NCBI RefSeq assembly: GCF_022012335.1
Contig: NZ_JAKLTO010000001.1
Location: 248,001-312,000 of the forward strand
Reading direction: 5' to 3'
From: Flavobacterium sp. SM15
GTDB taxonomy: Bacteria > Bacteroidota > Bacteroidia > Flavobacteriales > Flavobacteriaceae
DNA length: 64,000 nucleotides
The notes below the pieces were generated by a model. The model searched no databases and had not been told where the DNA came from. It worked only from the letters and a program-made list of their open reading frames with translations. Numbering within the stretch: the stretch's first letter is position 1; each line of letters opens with the position of its first letter. This document shows positions 8,784-16,763 of the stretch, piece by piece. The position numbers and the translations under genes are program-made.

Positions 8784-10197
8784 GGCATTTGGGTATACTA
8801 ACGATAAATTTGGTTCCTACATTAACACAAGACTCAACACGAATCAAACCATTAAGGTTATTTACAGCTTCCTTTGCAATGTAAAGACCCAGACCGGAAC
8901 CTAAATTATGGTCGGTCACAAAGAACATCTCAAAAATCTTTTCCTGAAACTCTTCCTTGATTCCTATTCCGTTATCTTTAACTGTAATGGTATGCTGATC
9001 GTCTTCACAACTCGTTGAAATTTCAATAAAACGATTCGATTTTTTTCTATCAGAATACTTTATCGCATTGGACACTAAGTTATTCAAAATAATTTTCAAT
9101 CTCAAATGATCACCGTGTATTTCATCGATTTGTAAATTCTTTTTTATAGCGATGGTTTTAGCATCTTTGATATGACTGTGCTGAGCGATAACCTCATCAA
9201 TAATTTTAACCAAACTTACTTGTTCAACAACCAATCTGTTCCTTTTATTTTTAGAATAATCGATGATGTCACTGATAAATTGATCCTGCAAGCTTAAACT
9301 TTGGTTCATCAAATCCAGATAACTGCGAAGCTGCTCTAAATCCTCCTCTTCTTTGGCAATTTCCACCAATCCTTTTACCGAGGTAATTGGAGAACGAAGA
9401 TCATGTGATGCGCTATAAACAAATTTATCCAACTCACTGTTGGCCAAAACCAAATGTTCATTTTTAGCTTCAATCTCCTTTTTAGAAAGCAGCAATTTCC
9501 TCATCATAACGATATAATAGGAGGTTACCGAGCTGATTATTATCAGAATAAAAAAAACATTGGCAAATAGAAGGTAGTTTTTGATTTTACGCGAACCTTC
9601 TCCTAAAGTATGTGAAAAATTCTTTTCATATATGGTCAGCTCATCACTTACTTTTCCTATAAGCAAAAGGATCTCTTCTTTTTCATTTGCGCTCAAATCT
9701 GTAGTACTGATTTTTTCATGAACTTCTTTTCCGATAGCAAACAACTTATCTGTTAAAGCATCTCCTTGCTCCCACTGCTTAACTGCTTTAGCAAAAAAAG
9801 ATACCGTTTTGAAATTTTCAAACAACCAAATAACATCATCAAGATCTTTTTCTTCGATTCTACCGGCACGAAGTCCTTCCTTTATGATTTTTTCATCTTG
9901 ATTCTGAATAAGCGCTATTCTTGCAATGCCATCCCCTTGAGGTACCTTCAATTCTTGCAGAAATTGCTCCCATTGCTTCCCATCTTTTGTGTAGAGATAA
10001 GTAATAAGATGACGGGCTGCATCTTTTTGTCCTTTGGAATAATGTGATTCCCCATTCACGTAAGCTCTGTTGGCCGACAGAGTTTTGATTGTATAATAAT
10101 TAAGGAAAATCAGGGATGCACAGGAAAGAACCACAATACAGAACAAAGTGTAAACGCTGGGAAATTTTAATTTTCCGAATATTCTGGATTTTGCCAT
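8773..10197 (-). CDS. Membrane sensor histidine kinase
   Basis: The 474-residue kinase has two membrane helices (about 16-36 and 208-232). They enclose a mostly helical extracytoplasmic region of about 170 residues, as in CHASE3-like sensors. A coiled linker, HisKA with phospho-His265 (SHDLRSP) and an HATPase_c domain (NLVSNAIKYS, DNGIGI, GSGLGLYI) follow. The frame continues 18 codons upstream to a TTG at 10251; I prefer ATG 10197 because a basic stretch and then the first helix follow it. It probably phosphorylates the overlapping receiver gene. The stimulus is unknown. Confidence 0.88.
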   Translation of the reverse strand: MAKSRIFGKLKFPSVYTLFCIVVLSCASLIFLNYYTIKTLSANRAYVNGESHYSKGQKDAARHLITYLYTKDGKQWEQFLQELKVPQGDGIARIALIQNQDEKIIKEGLRAGRIEEKDLDDVIWLFENFKTVSFFAKAVKQWEQGDALTDKLFAIGKEVHEKISTTDLSANEKEEILLLIGKVSDELTIYEKNFSHTLGEGSRKIKNYLLFANVFFILIIISSVTSYYIVMMRKLLLSKKEIEAKNEHLVLANSELDKFVYSASHDLRSPITSVKGLVEIAKEEEDLEQLRSYLDLMNQSLSLQDQFISDIIDYSKNKRNRLVVEQVSLVKIIDEVIAQHSHIKDAKTIAIKKNLQIDEIHGDHLRLKIILNNLVSNAIKYSDRKKSNRFIEISTSCEDDQHTITVKDNGIGIKEEFQEKIFEMFFVTDHNLGSGLGLYIAKEAVNNLNGLIRVESCVNVGTKFIVSIPKCHET

Positions 10198-10319
10198 ACC
10201 CTTAGTATTAGAAATGGAGTCACGCAGAAAGTTACGACTTTTCTTATGCAATGTGAGTATTTTTTAAAAAAATAATTCACAATTACACCGTCTTTTGTTA
10301 TCCAAAAAAGATATAAAAT

Positions 10320-10354
10320 AAAAAACCTCTAAACATCACTGTTTAAAGGTTTTA
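10320..10354 (-). terminator. Terminator of tRNA-Ser
   Basis: On the minus strand, 13-base arms (10341-10353 and 10322-10334, one G-T pair) enclose a 6-base loop and end in a T-rich run. It lies five bases after the tRNA 3' end and also faces the histidine kinase gene. Confidence 0.75.
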
Positions 10355-10358
10355 TTTG

Positions 10359-10445
10359 CAGAGAGGAAGGGATTCGAACCCTCGATACAGTTACCCATAT
10401 ACAAACTTTCCAGGCTTGCTCCTTCAACCACTCGGACACCTCTCT
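10359..10445 (-). tRNA. tRNA-Ser (anticodon GGA)
   Basis: An 87-base class II tRNA. The seven-base acceptor stem is AGAGAGG (10445-10439) with CCTCTCT, and the discriminator is G at 10359. The anticodon stem CAAGC/GTTTG holds loop CTGGAAA, giving anticodon GGA (plus-strand 10409-10411). A long variable arm follows, then the T arm GGTTCGAATCCC. CCA is not encoded. It reads UCC/UCU serine codons. Confidence 0.95.
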
Positions 10446-10506
10446 AAATTCAGTTTGCGAAATAACAACTTTTATTTGGTTTTTTCAATCTTTTCCGGGA
10501 AAATTT

Positions 10507-11535
10507 TCAGGAAAGTTCACCTCTAATCGAGGTTTCAAAAATGGTCTTAAATACAGACGGCGCTACCTTTTGCCCTAAAAGATACATCAATTTGGTAATG
10601 GCTGCTTCGGTGGTAATATCGTGTCCGGAAATCACTCCGATTTTCTTAAGCTGAATTCCCGTTTCGTATTTATCCATATTCACACTACCTCCCGAACACT
10701 GTGTAACGTTCACTACATGCAAACCTTCTTTTATGGCTTTTTTCAGGATTGAAAGAAACCAGTTTTCCGTTGGCGCATTCCCAGATCCATAGGTTTCCAG
10801 CACCACTCCTTTTAAATTCGGAATAGACAAGACCGCATTTAAAACAGCTTCATTAATTCCCGGAAACATTTTCACCACCACCACATGAGAATCAAATTCC
10901 CTGTTCACTTTAAGTTTTTTAGCAGTAGTTTTTTTCAAAAGCAGCTCTTTATTTACTTTTAAGTGTACTCCTGATTCAGCCAGTTCCGGATAATTTGGAG
11001 ACGCAAAGGCGTTAAAATGTTCCGCGCTTATTTTTGAGGTCCGGTTACCGCGGTAAAGTTTGTATTCAAAGTACAGGCACACTTCCGTAATGACCGGTTT
11101 ATTTTTTTCACGTAAAGAAGCAATTTGAATAGCCGTAATAAGATTCTCTTTTGCATCTGTTCTCAAATCCCCAATAGGAAGCTGAGAACCTGTAAAAACA
11201 ACTGGTTTGGCTAAATTCTCCAGCATAAAACTCAAAGCAGAAGCGGAATACGACATGGTATCCGAGCCGTGCAACACCACAAAACCATCAAATTTATCGT
11301 AATTAGTTTCGATTGCCTCGGCCATGGCCACCCACTTTTCAGGGTTCATATTCGAAGAATCGATTGGATTTTTAAACGAAAAAGTCTCGATAACGCAATC
11401 GAGTAGTTTCAGTTCGGGAATATTATGCAGTAATTCGTCGAAGTTAAACGCTTTAAGCACACCGGTTTCAGAATCTTTCACCATTCCAATGGTACCTCCG
11501 GTATATACTAAAAGTATTTTAGGTTTAGTCGACAT
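10507..11535 (-). CDS. ansA: Type I L-asparaginase
   Basis: Hydrolyses L-asparagine to aspartate and ammonia. The 342-residue protein has the two catalytic threonine motifs of the family: Thr12 in YTGGTIG and Thr93 in HGSDTM. It also has VVFTGSQLP and the C-terminal VVLETYGSGNAP region. No signal peptide is seen, which fits the cytoplasmic type I enzyme. It is the last gene of a minus-strand operon. Its ATG overlaps the upstream acyltransferase gene by 11 bases, so translational coupling is likely. Confidence 0.93.
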   Translation of the reverse strand: MSTKPKILLVYTGGTIGMVKDSETGVLKAFNFDELLHNIPELKLLDCVIETFSFKNPIDSSNMNPEKWVAMAEAIETNYDKFDGFVVLHGSDTMSYSASALSFMLENLAKPVVFTGSQLPIGDLRTDAKENLITAIQIASLREKNKPVITEVCLYFEYKLYRGNRTSKISAEHFNAFASPNYPELAESGVHLKVNKELLLKKTTAKKLKVNREFDSHVVVVKMFPGINEAVLNAVLSIPNLKGVVLETYGSGNAPTENWFLSILKKAIKEGLHVVNVTQCSGGSVNMDKYETGIQLKKIGVISGHDITTEAAITKLMYLLGQKVAPSVFKTIFETSIRGELS

Positions 11536-12664
11536 TGCCGTATTTCAGTTTATTGATTACCGGATTAGCATACATGGCAAGGAAACTTTCACGAAGTGTT
11601 TCTTTTTCGCTTCCCAGACGCATTTCTAAACGACGCTCGAAAAGCTGTTTTTCTTTCTCGGTATATTGATTGGAAAATTTACTGGTAGTATTAATCAAAT
11701 CGTAGGCAATAAAATTCGTTGGCCATAATTTGTAGGTTGAAAGAATTGAATCATCAATAACCTGCGCTAAAGCCTGAATTTGTTTGTTCGTATTATCGTT
11801 TTCGGCTACAATTTTATCGTATTCTTTATCCAGAACATCTCCAACATGAATATGAATGCGTTTTTTCTGCCCGATGATTCCGCTTATCAAAGTAATAAAA
11901 TCCTCGTTTTTCTCTTTAATGTACACCTCGTCATTGGCTTCAGCCATTAACTGCGGCATTTTTAAAGCATCGGTAGGATCGTACTCGTAGGATATCGATA
12001 CCGGAACCACTCTTATTTTTCTGAAGAAGTCCATGACGTTTTTCTCATCGGAAGCCATCGCCAGCATTTTTAAAACGCCTTGATGGGTGGCATCGTTTCC
12101 GTCTTTGGTTCTTCCTTCACGTTGTGCAATCCAAACCGAACGGTTCTCTTTGGAAAGCAAATGGTACATGAATTCAGACATTAATTTAGAACTTTGCAAT
12201 AATTCTCTGGGTGATAATCCTCTTCGAACCAAGAAATTACGGTTCAAACGGGAAAGCGTTAGCAAAAACGATTTCTGCACCAGATTATCGCCAATTGCAG
12301 AAGCGGTCATTATCTGTCCGTGGTCGTATAAACTTACATTGAGTAAAGACGTGTCTAAAATAATGTCACGGTGATTGGAAATAAAAAGATAGGACGTATT
12401 CGGCTCAAGTTTTTCAAAGCCTGAAGTACTCAAACCATCCGAACTACGCTCTAAAACGCGCTGAATGGACTGATAAATAAAATTAACCTGAAAATCACGT
12501 ATCGAATGCGTACGCTTTAACTGTTCCATCCAAACCGATTCCTCTACATCGGGAAAGGTAAAACTCATCAAAGCCTTCATCATGGGATGATTGGATATGC
12601 TTTGAATGGCAGCATTTACCTCGCTATCATAAAACTGTCGAATCGAATCGAATTTTGTTGGCAT
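11525..12664 (-). CDS. Glycerolipid acyltransferase (PlsC/PlsB-like domain)
   Basis: Predicted membrane-associated acyltransferase of the glycerolipid family, 379 residues. The core is SNHRDIILD around residues 97-104, an IQREGRT-like block corresponding to the EGTR motif, and a following RVVPVSISYEYDP strand. The usual acyltransferase signature is H-x4-D; here His98 is followed by Asp100 and Asp104 (HxD and H-x5-D), so which Asp acts is unclear. The acyl acceptor is probably a lysophospholipid such as 1-acyl-glycerol-3-phosphate, but that is inference. It lies between tatD (63-base gap) and ansA (11-base overlap). Confidence 0.75.
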   Translation of the reverse strand: MPTKFDSIRQFYDSEVNAAIQSISNHPMMKALMSFTFPDVEESVWMEQLKRTHSIRDFQVNFIYQSIQRVLERSSDGLSTSGFEKLEPNTSYLFISNHRDIILDTSLLNVSLYDHGQIMTASAIGDNLVQKSFLLTLSRLNRNFLVRRGLSPRELLQSSKLMSEFMYHLLSKENRSVWIAQREGRTKDGNDATHQGVLKMLAMASDEKNVMDFFRKIRVVPVSISYEYDPTDALKMPQLMAEANDEVYIKEKNEDFITLISGIIGQKKRIHIHVGDVLDKEYDKIVAENDNTNKQIQALAQVIDDSILSTYKLWPTNFIAYDLINTTSKFSNQYTEKEKQLFERRLEMRLGSEKETLRESFLAMYANPVINKLKYGNVD

Positions 12665-12727
12665 GGGTTAACTCGTTAACAATTCACAAAAGAACGAATT
12701 TTTTATGAATCAAAGGGAATTTCTTTG

Positions 12728-13495
12728 TTAAATACCGAAAACTTCTTTGGAATTTTCCGTGGTGATTCGTGCAATTTCTTCAACCGGCAACTCATAAATC
12801 TCCGAAAGCTTCTCTGCAACTAAGCTTACATAACTGCTTTCGTTGCGTTTTCCGCGATACGGAACCGGTGCCAAGTACGGCGCATCGGTCTCTAAAACGA
12901 TGTGTTTCAGGTCAATCTGATGTAAAAACTGATCGATTTTACCGTTTTTAAAAGTCACCACCCCACCAATTCCTAACTTCATATTATATGAAATCGCTTT
13001 TAAAGCCTGCTCGTAGGTTCCGCTGAAACAATGGAAAATCCCGAACAACTCGTCGGATTTCTCCAATTCCAACACTTCGAAAATCTCGTCAAAAGCCTCG
13101 CGACAGTGAATATTGATAGGCAATTTGTACTTTTTTGCCCATTGAATCTGTTTTTGGAAAGCAATCTTTTGAATTGCAAGCGTTGTTTTGTCCCAATACA
13201 AATCGATACCGATTTCCCCGATGGCCGCGAATTTCCTTTTGCTTAATTCCGTTTCTACGTGCGCTAATTCTTCCTCATAATTCTCTTTCACATAACAAGG
13301 GTGCAAGCCCATCATCAAGAAGATATGCTCCGGATAGCGCTCTTGTAAGTCGTACATCTTTTGTGTATACGAGGAATCGATGGCGGGAACAAAAAAACGT
13401 TTCACGCCACGATCGATGGCGCGGGCAATCATTTCGGAACGGTCTTCTGCAAATTCTTCGGAGTACAAATGGGTATGGGTATCGGTAAGTATCAT
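12728..13495 (-). CDS. tatD: TatD-family metal-dependent DNase
   Basis: TatD proteins are TIM-barrel metal-dependent hydrolases with 3'-5' exonuclease activity. The 255-residue protein has the metal-binding set: DTHTH near residues 5-9, GEIGIDLYWD (Glu ligand), INIHCREAFDE, FHCFSG and ETDAPYLAP. ATG 13495 is used; two codons upstream there is only a TTG. An exact -7 element lies at 13516-13523, giving a very short leader. It is probably the first gene of the tatD-acyltransferase-ansA operon. Confidence 0.92.
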   Translation of the reverse strand: MILTDTHTHLYSEEFAEDRSEMIARAIDRGVKRFFVPAIDSSYTQKMYDLQERYPEHIFLMMGLHPCYVKENYEEELAHVETELSKRKFAAIGEIGIDLYWDKTTLAIQKIAFQKQIQWAKKYKLPINIHCREAFDEIFEVLELEKSDELFGIFHCFSGTYEQALKAISYNMKLGIGGVVTFKNGKIDQFLHQIDLKHIVLETDAPYLAPVPYRGKRNESSYVSLVAEKLSEIYELPVEEIARITTENSKEVFGI

Positions 13496-13515
13496 GATCA
13501 ATTCTAAATTCTGTG

Positions 13516-13523
13516 CAAAGGTA
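13516..13523 (-). promoter_or_regulatory. -7 element of the tatD operon
   Basis: Reading leftward the sequence is TACCTTTG, an exact match to TAnnTTTG. It is placed 20 bases before the tatD ATG. No clear -33 TTG was found. Confidence 0.5.
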
Positions 13524-13581
13524 CAAAGTTACCCTCAGATTATTCCATACCTAAAAGATAGGTTTGTTGGTAATATTCAAC

Positions 13582-13589
13582 TATTTTTG
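13582..13589 (+). promoter_or_regulatory. -7 element placed four bases before a start codon
   Basis: TATTTTTG, an exact TAnnTTTG match, ends only four bases before ATG 13594. TTTG at 13563-13566 could be a -33 element with a short 15-base spacer. If used, the transcript would start at or next to the ATG. Confidence 0.45.
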
Positions 13590-13593
13590 AAGT

Positions 13594-14031
13594 ATGGAGA
13601 ACCTGCACGACATTTTAAAAAAGAAAGGCTACAAAAAGATAAAATTCAAACTTTCCAAAACCCAGCATTTATTGATAAAAGGAAAAATAAACGGGGTTCA
13701 AGGCAATTTTATTTTAGATACCGGAGCCTCCAACAGTTGTATTGGTTTTGACAATGTTGATTATTTCAACCTCGAAGCACAGGATTCCCCAACACAAGCC
13801 GCTGGAGCAGGTGCTACCGGAATGTATACTCAAATGGCGAGCGACAACACGCTTCAACTTTCGCATTGGAAAACAACCGATTTTTCAATTGTGATTTTCG
13901 ATATGAGCCACGTAAATTCTGCTTTACAACTCTACAAAGCCAAACCGGTTCACGGAATCATCGGTGCGGATATTTTATTGAAAGGAAAAGCAATCATCGA
14001 TTATTTCAACCATTATCTGTATTTGAAATAA
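13594..14031 (+). CDS. Retropepsin-like aspartic protease
   Basis: This 145-residue protein has a single aspartic-protease lobe. The active-site triad motif is Asp42-Thr-Gly-Ala-Ser (NFILDTGASNSCIG), followed by a Gly-rich flap (AAGAGATGMYTQ) and the second conserved segment VHGIIGADIL. One lobe means it should work as a dimer, as viral retropepsins do. There is no signal peptide, so it is probably cytoplasmic; substrates are unknown. It is divergent from tatD and convergent with the MFS gene 21 bases downstream. A promoter element just before the ATG suggests a leaderless transcript. Confidence 0.82.
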   Translation: MENLHDILKKKGYKKIKFKLSKTQHLLIKGKINGVQGNFILDTGASNSCIGFDNVDYFNLEAQDSPTQAAGAGATGMYTQMASDNTLQLSHWKTTDFSIVIFDMSHVNSALQLYKAKPVHGIIGADILLKGKAIIDYFNHYLYLK

Positions 14032-14052
14032 TTTGCGCTTTCTTCCTAAACT

Positions 14053-15264
14053 TTAATTCATCTTTAAAGCACGATAGGCAATTACGCTACTTATAAGCAT
14101 CAAAATACCTCCCAGTAAAAAAGGTGCTCCGGCAAACTCAAATGGAGCGTCTTTATGGGTAAAGAAATAAAAAACATTAGTCATTAACGGCGGCCCAACA
14201 ATCGCGGAGGCACTCATCATACTAGTTAAGGTTCCTTGAATCTCTCCTTGTTCAGTTACCGGTACTTTACTGGTAATTATCGATTGCAATGCCGGACCGG
14301 CAATCCCTCCCAAACAATACGGTATTAAAAAAGCAAACATCATCCAACTTTGACTGGCCATAGCAAACAAAAACATCCCAATGGTGTAAAAACCAAGTCC
14401 GATATAAATACTCTTCTCATTTCCCAGTTTAGGGTTTGCCCAACGAATGAGCCCTCCTTGCACTAAAGCCACTAAAAGTCCTATTGCCCCCAATGAAATA
14501 CCAACCATTCTCTCATCCCAATTAAAACGATACATAGTAAAGAAACTCCAATTACTGTGCACTGCATGAGAACCCACATACAAAAGAAAAATCGATAAAA
14601 TTAAAGCGATAAGCGACGGATGTTTTTTCAGATTTATAAAAGCCATAACCGGATTTGCTTTTTTCCAGTTGAAAGCCCTTCGGTTTTCTTTTTCCAAAGA
14701 TTCCGGAAGAATAAAATAGCCATAAAGGAAATTAAGCAAACACAAAACGGCTGCAGCATAAAAAGGAACCCTTGGACCATACTGCCCAAGCAACCCTCCC
14801 AAAACAGGACCAATAATAAAACCCAATCCAAAAGCTGCGCCTATCATTCCGAAATTTTTGGCTCGGTTTTCCGGCGAACTGATATCTGCAATATAAGCGG
14901 ATGCCGTAGTAATGCTGGCTCCGGTAAATCCGGCAATAATTCTACCAATGAAAAGCCAGGTTATAGTTGGTGCTAATGCCAGAAGGACATAATCAAACGC
15001 AAACCCCAATAACGAAATAAGAATAACCGGACGACGACCAAATTTATCGCTTAAATTTCCAATAAGCGGAGCAAAAACAAATTGTGTTATGGCATAGGCA
15101 AAGGTTAGCCAACCCCCGTATTTTGAAGCTTCACTGATGTCACCATGAATAAGCTCGGCAATTAATTTTGGGATTACCGGTATGATAATCCCCCAACCGA
15201 TGATATCGATCAGCATGGTGATGAAGATGAAACCTATTGCTGCCGATTTTTTTTCTTTTTTCAT
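14053..15264 (-). CDS. MFS transporter of the TCR/Tet (drug efflux) type
   Basis: A 403-residue, 12-helix major facilitator of the DHA1/TetA-like branch. Motif A is GNLSDKFGRRPV after helix 2, and the antiporter motif C region reads GLGFIIGPVLGGLLGQYG in helix 5. It probably exchanges protons for a drug or metabolite at the inner membrane; the substrate is not evident, and similarity to TetA does not prove tetracycline export. ATG 15264 is preferred over an upstream TTG at 15285 because it directly precedes the basic MKKEKKS start. No regulator gene is adjacent. Confidence 0.85.
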   Translation of the reverse strand: MKKEKKSAAIGFIFITMLIDIIGWGIIIPVIPKLIAELIHGDISEASKYGGWLTFAYAITQFVFAPLIGNLSDKFGRRPVILISLLGFAFDYVLLALAPTITWLFIGRIIAGFTGASITTASAYIADISSPENRAKNFGMIGAAFGLGFIIGPVLGGLLGQYGPRVPFYAAAVLCLLNFLYGYFILPESLEKENRRAFNWKKANPVMAFINLKKHPSLIALILSIFLLYVGSHAVHSNWSFFTMYRFNWDERMVGISLGAIGLLVALVQGGLIRWANPKLGNEKSIYIGLGFYTIGMFLFAMASQSWMMFAFLIPYCLGGIAGPALQSIITSKVPVTEQGEIQGTLTSMMSASAIVGPPLMTNVFYFFTHKDAPFEFAGAPFLLGGILMLISSVIAYRALKMN

Positions 15265-15291
15265 TGGAATAAATTCTGAGGACAAATAAAC

Positions 15292-15326
15292 AAAAAATCC
15301 CGCTTTGTTTTAAGCGGGATTTTTTT
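15292..15326 (-). terminator. Terminator hairpin at left edge of the accessory block
   Basis: Perfect 14-base arms AAAAAATCCCGCTT and AAGCGGGATTTTTT surround a 6-base loop. It follows the stop of the minus-strand gene at 15329 and ends in T on both strands. The arm core recurs in the hairpin at 20105-20136. Confidence 0.85.
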
Positions 15327-15328
15327 GG

Positions 15329-15736
15329 TTATAATGTATTTCTGTGGGCGGTAACTCCAGCAATGAAAACATCTACCTCGGCTATTTCTTTATTGAGGCG
15401 TTCCAGATCGAGTTCATTTTCCAGTAAGGCCACCACGCCATAACTTTCTCTTCGGTTTTCCAGCAGAAACTTTTTGTATTCCAGACGGGTCTTCTTTTTC
15501 ACGTGCTCTTCTTTTTGTTTCCCCTCGGGTAAAACGGCGATGATGTTTTCTTCAGCGGCTATTTCCGTTAGTACCCCTTGTAAAACGGCCTCAATCTCTA
15601 TAGAGGTAGTGCTGTAGGTAGTAGTAACGCGTTGCTCGGTGTAGCGTTTGTGCGCCAGTTCTTCTTTTTCTTTGGTTGCCCATGATAACAATACATCGCA
15701 ATCGGCTACTGTGGTAATTCTGTTTAATGAATACAT
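15329..15736 (-). CDS. Small coiled-coil protein of unknown function
   Basis: I do not recognise this 135-residue product. It is almost wholly helical and charged (SWATKEKEELAHKRYTEQ, ELDLERLNKEIAEVDVFIAG) with heptad-like spacing, no signal peptide and no membrane segment, so a cytoplasmic coiled-coil protein is likely. It has its own terminator immediately downstream. The HTH gene 138 bases upstream on the same strand also has a long coiled-coil part, so the two may interact or be co-regulated, but this is inference. It sits at the left edge of the accessory block. Confidence 0.7.
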   Translation of the reverse strand: MYSLNRITTVADCDVLLSWATKEKEELAHKRYTEQRVTTTYSTTSIEIEAVLQGVLTEIAAEENIIAVLPEGKQKEEHVKKKTRLEYKKFLLENRRESYGVVALLENELDLERLNKEIAEVDVFIAGVTAHRNTL

Positions 15737-15874
15737 AATTTATAATTTTTAAAGTTAATACTATTCTTACAGTTTTCAAAAGTGATGTCAAAAAACAGAA
15801 AAGGGTTTCAGTTTTTGAATTTTAACATTTTGTAAGAAAATATTTCATTAAACAATAAACTCCAGCCTCCTGAT

Positions 15875-16417
15875 TTACAGTTCGTTCTTTCCTTCCATCA
15901 TTTTTTGCTTTAAAGTATTTTTTAACATTTCAAGCTCTTGTTTTTTTAGCCGAAGCGCTGTTAAGGCATACAAATTATGCGTTCTCAGGGTACTGGCCAC
16001 TCGTGCCCGTATGCCTTTTGCCAAAGCCTCCTTAGCCTGATACGCTTCCTGATGCTCCAAAAACGCCGCCACTTCCAAGGCCGCAAAACATTCGGCCCGT
16101 ATGTTTTCGATAGTACTGATCTGTTTGTCCACCTTATAGTGTTTGACCTGTACCTTAAGATAGTCCTGTTGCAGTTGCTCCTGCATTTTCTTTTGCTCGG
16201 CTTTAGTAATTTCCTCGCTTTGTTTAGACTTGCCTTTTGATTCCTGCAAATGCTTCAACAACACCGTTAGTTGCTGCGTGGCGGCTAAGGGCAAGGCGCG
16301 TTTTCCGGAAACGTACATAGACCATAACCCGCGTTCAATCCCTAACAGATAAGCGGCTTCCTCTTGCGTTAAGCCCAAGATATTTTTTAAAGTGGCATCT
16401 GTTTTCATTTGTTGCAT
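15875..16417 (-). CDS. XRE-type helix-turn-helix protein with coiled-coil tail
   Basis: The 180-residue protein starts with a helix-turn-helix (about 10-45: LGLTQEEAAYLLGIERGLWS then SGKRALP) of the XRE/Cro class. The rest is a long Lys/Gln/Glu-rich coiled coil that could dimerise it (about 55-180). The second codon run MQQM allows a start at 16417 or three codons later. The upstream region carries several GTTGC half-sites, including a 13-base inverted repeat, and the first half-site overlaps the start codon, so autoregulation is plausible. The regulated genes could include the divergent unit at 16764. No known family name is assigned. Confidence 0.7.
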   Translation of the reverse strand: MQQMKTDATLKNILGLTQEEAAYLLGIERGLWSMYVSGKRALPLAATQQLTVLLKHLQESKGKSKQSEEITKAEQKKMQEQLQQDYLKVQVKHYKVDKQISTIENIRAECFAALEVAAFLEHQEAYQAKEALAKGIRARVASTLRTHNLYALTALRLKKQELEMLKNTLKQKMMEGKNEL

Positions 16418-16448
16418 TTTTTAAGAAAAAAATAATTTGAAACAAAAC

Positions 16449-16503
16449 TTGTTGCTTTTTTTCAAATTTAAAAATTTTGCAACGAAATTTGTTGCAAAAT
16501 TTT
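16449..16503. promoter_or_regulatory. Operator-like GTTGC inverted repeats upstream of the XRE-type gene
   Basis: Arms AAAATTTTGCAAC (16471-16483) and GTTGCAAAATTTT (16491-16503) form a perfect 13-base inverted repeat with a 7-base spacer. Two more TTGTTGC copies lie at 16449-16455 and at 16410-16414 plus flanks, the latter over the XRE gene's start codon. This is what an autoregulated helix-turn-helix repressor site looks like. Confidence 0.6.
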
Positions 16504-16593
16504 GAAAAATATTTTTTCGAAACAGGTTTTGGTTTGGGGTAAGAAAACAAGTGGCGATTGATATTATTATGGTTTTTTTTAGCTTTTTGAAAT

Positions 16594-16611
16594 ATCACTA
16601 AATTTAGTGAT
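16594..16611. promoter_or_regulatory. Perfect 18-base palindrome, candidate operator
   Basis: ATCACTAAATTTAGTGAT is identical to its reverse complement. Its size and A/T core suit a dimeric DNA-binding protein. It lies 153 bases before the unit at 16764 and differs from the GTTGC repeats, so a second regulator is suggested. Confidence 0.55.
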
Positions 16612-16625
16612 TGTGTAGGTTATTT

Positions 16626-16653
16626 TTTATGTTTATGTTTATGTTTATGTTTG
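16626..16653 (+). repeat. Tandem hexamer repeat (TTTATG)x4
   Basis: Four exact TTTATG copies (16626-16649) plus a partial TTTG lie 110 bases before the ATG at 16764. The final TTTG could serve as a -33 element, so copy-number change could alter the spacing of promoter parts. Confidence 0.85.
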
Positions 16654-16763
16654 AAAATTGTCTGGTTGATATAATTATTGTCAGATAGATTGCCTAAAAA
16701 AACACATTTACAAGTTAGCTGTAATGTACAAGAATTTGTAAAAAAAAATCAGTAAAAATCAAT

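Larger units (their letters stand above)
16418..16763. other. 346-base divergent intergenic region rich in palindromes
   Basis: No gene is seen here. The stretch separates the leftward XRE-type gene from the rightward two-gene unit. It holds GTTGC half-sites (16408-16503), an 18-base palindrome (16594-16611) and four tandem TTTATG hexamers (16626-16649). The final 110 bases before 16764 are A/T-rich with no exact TAnnTTTG element. Confidence 0.8.
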
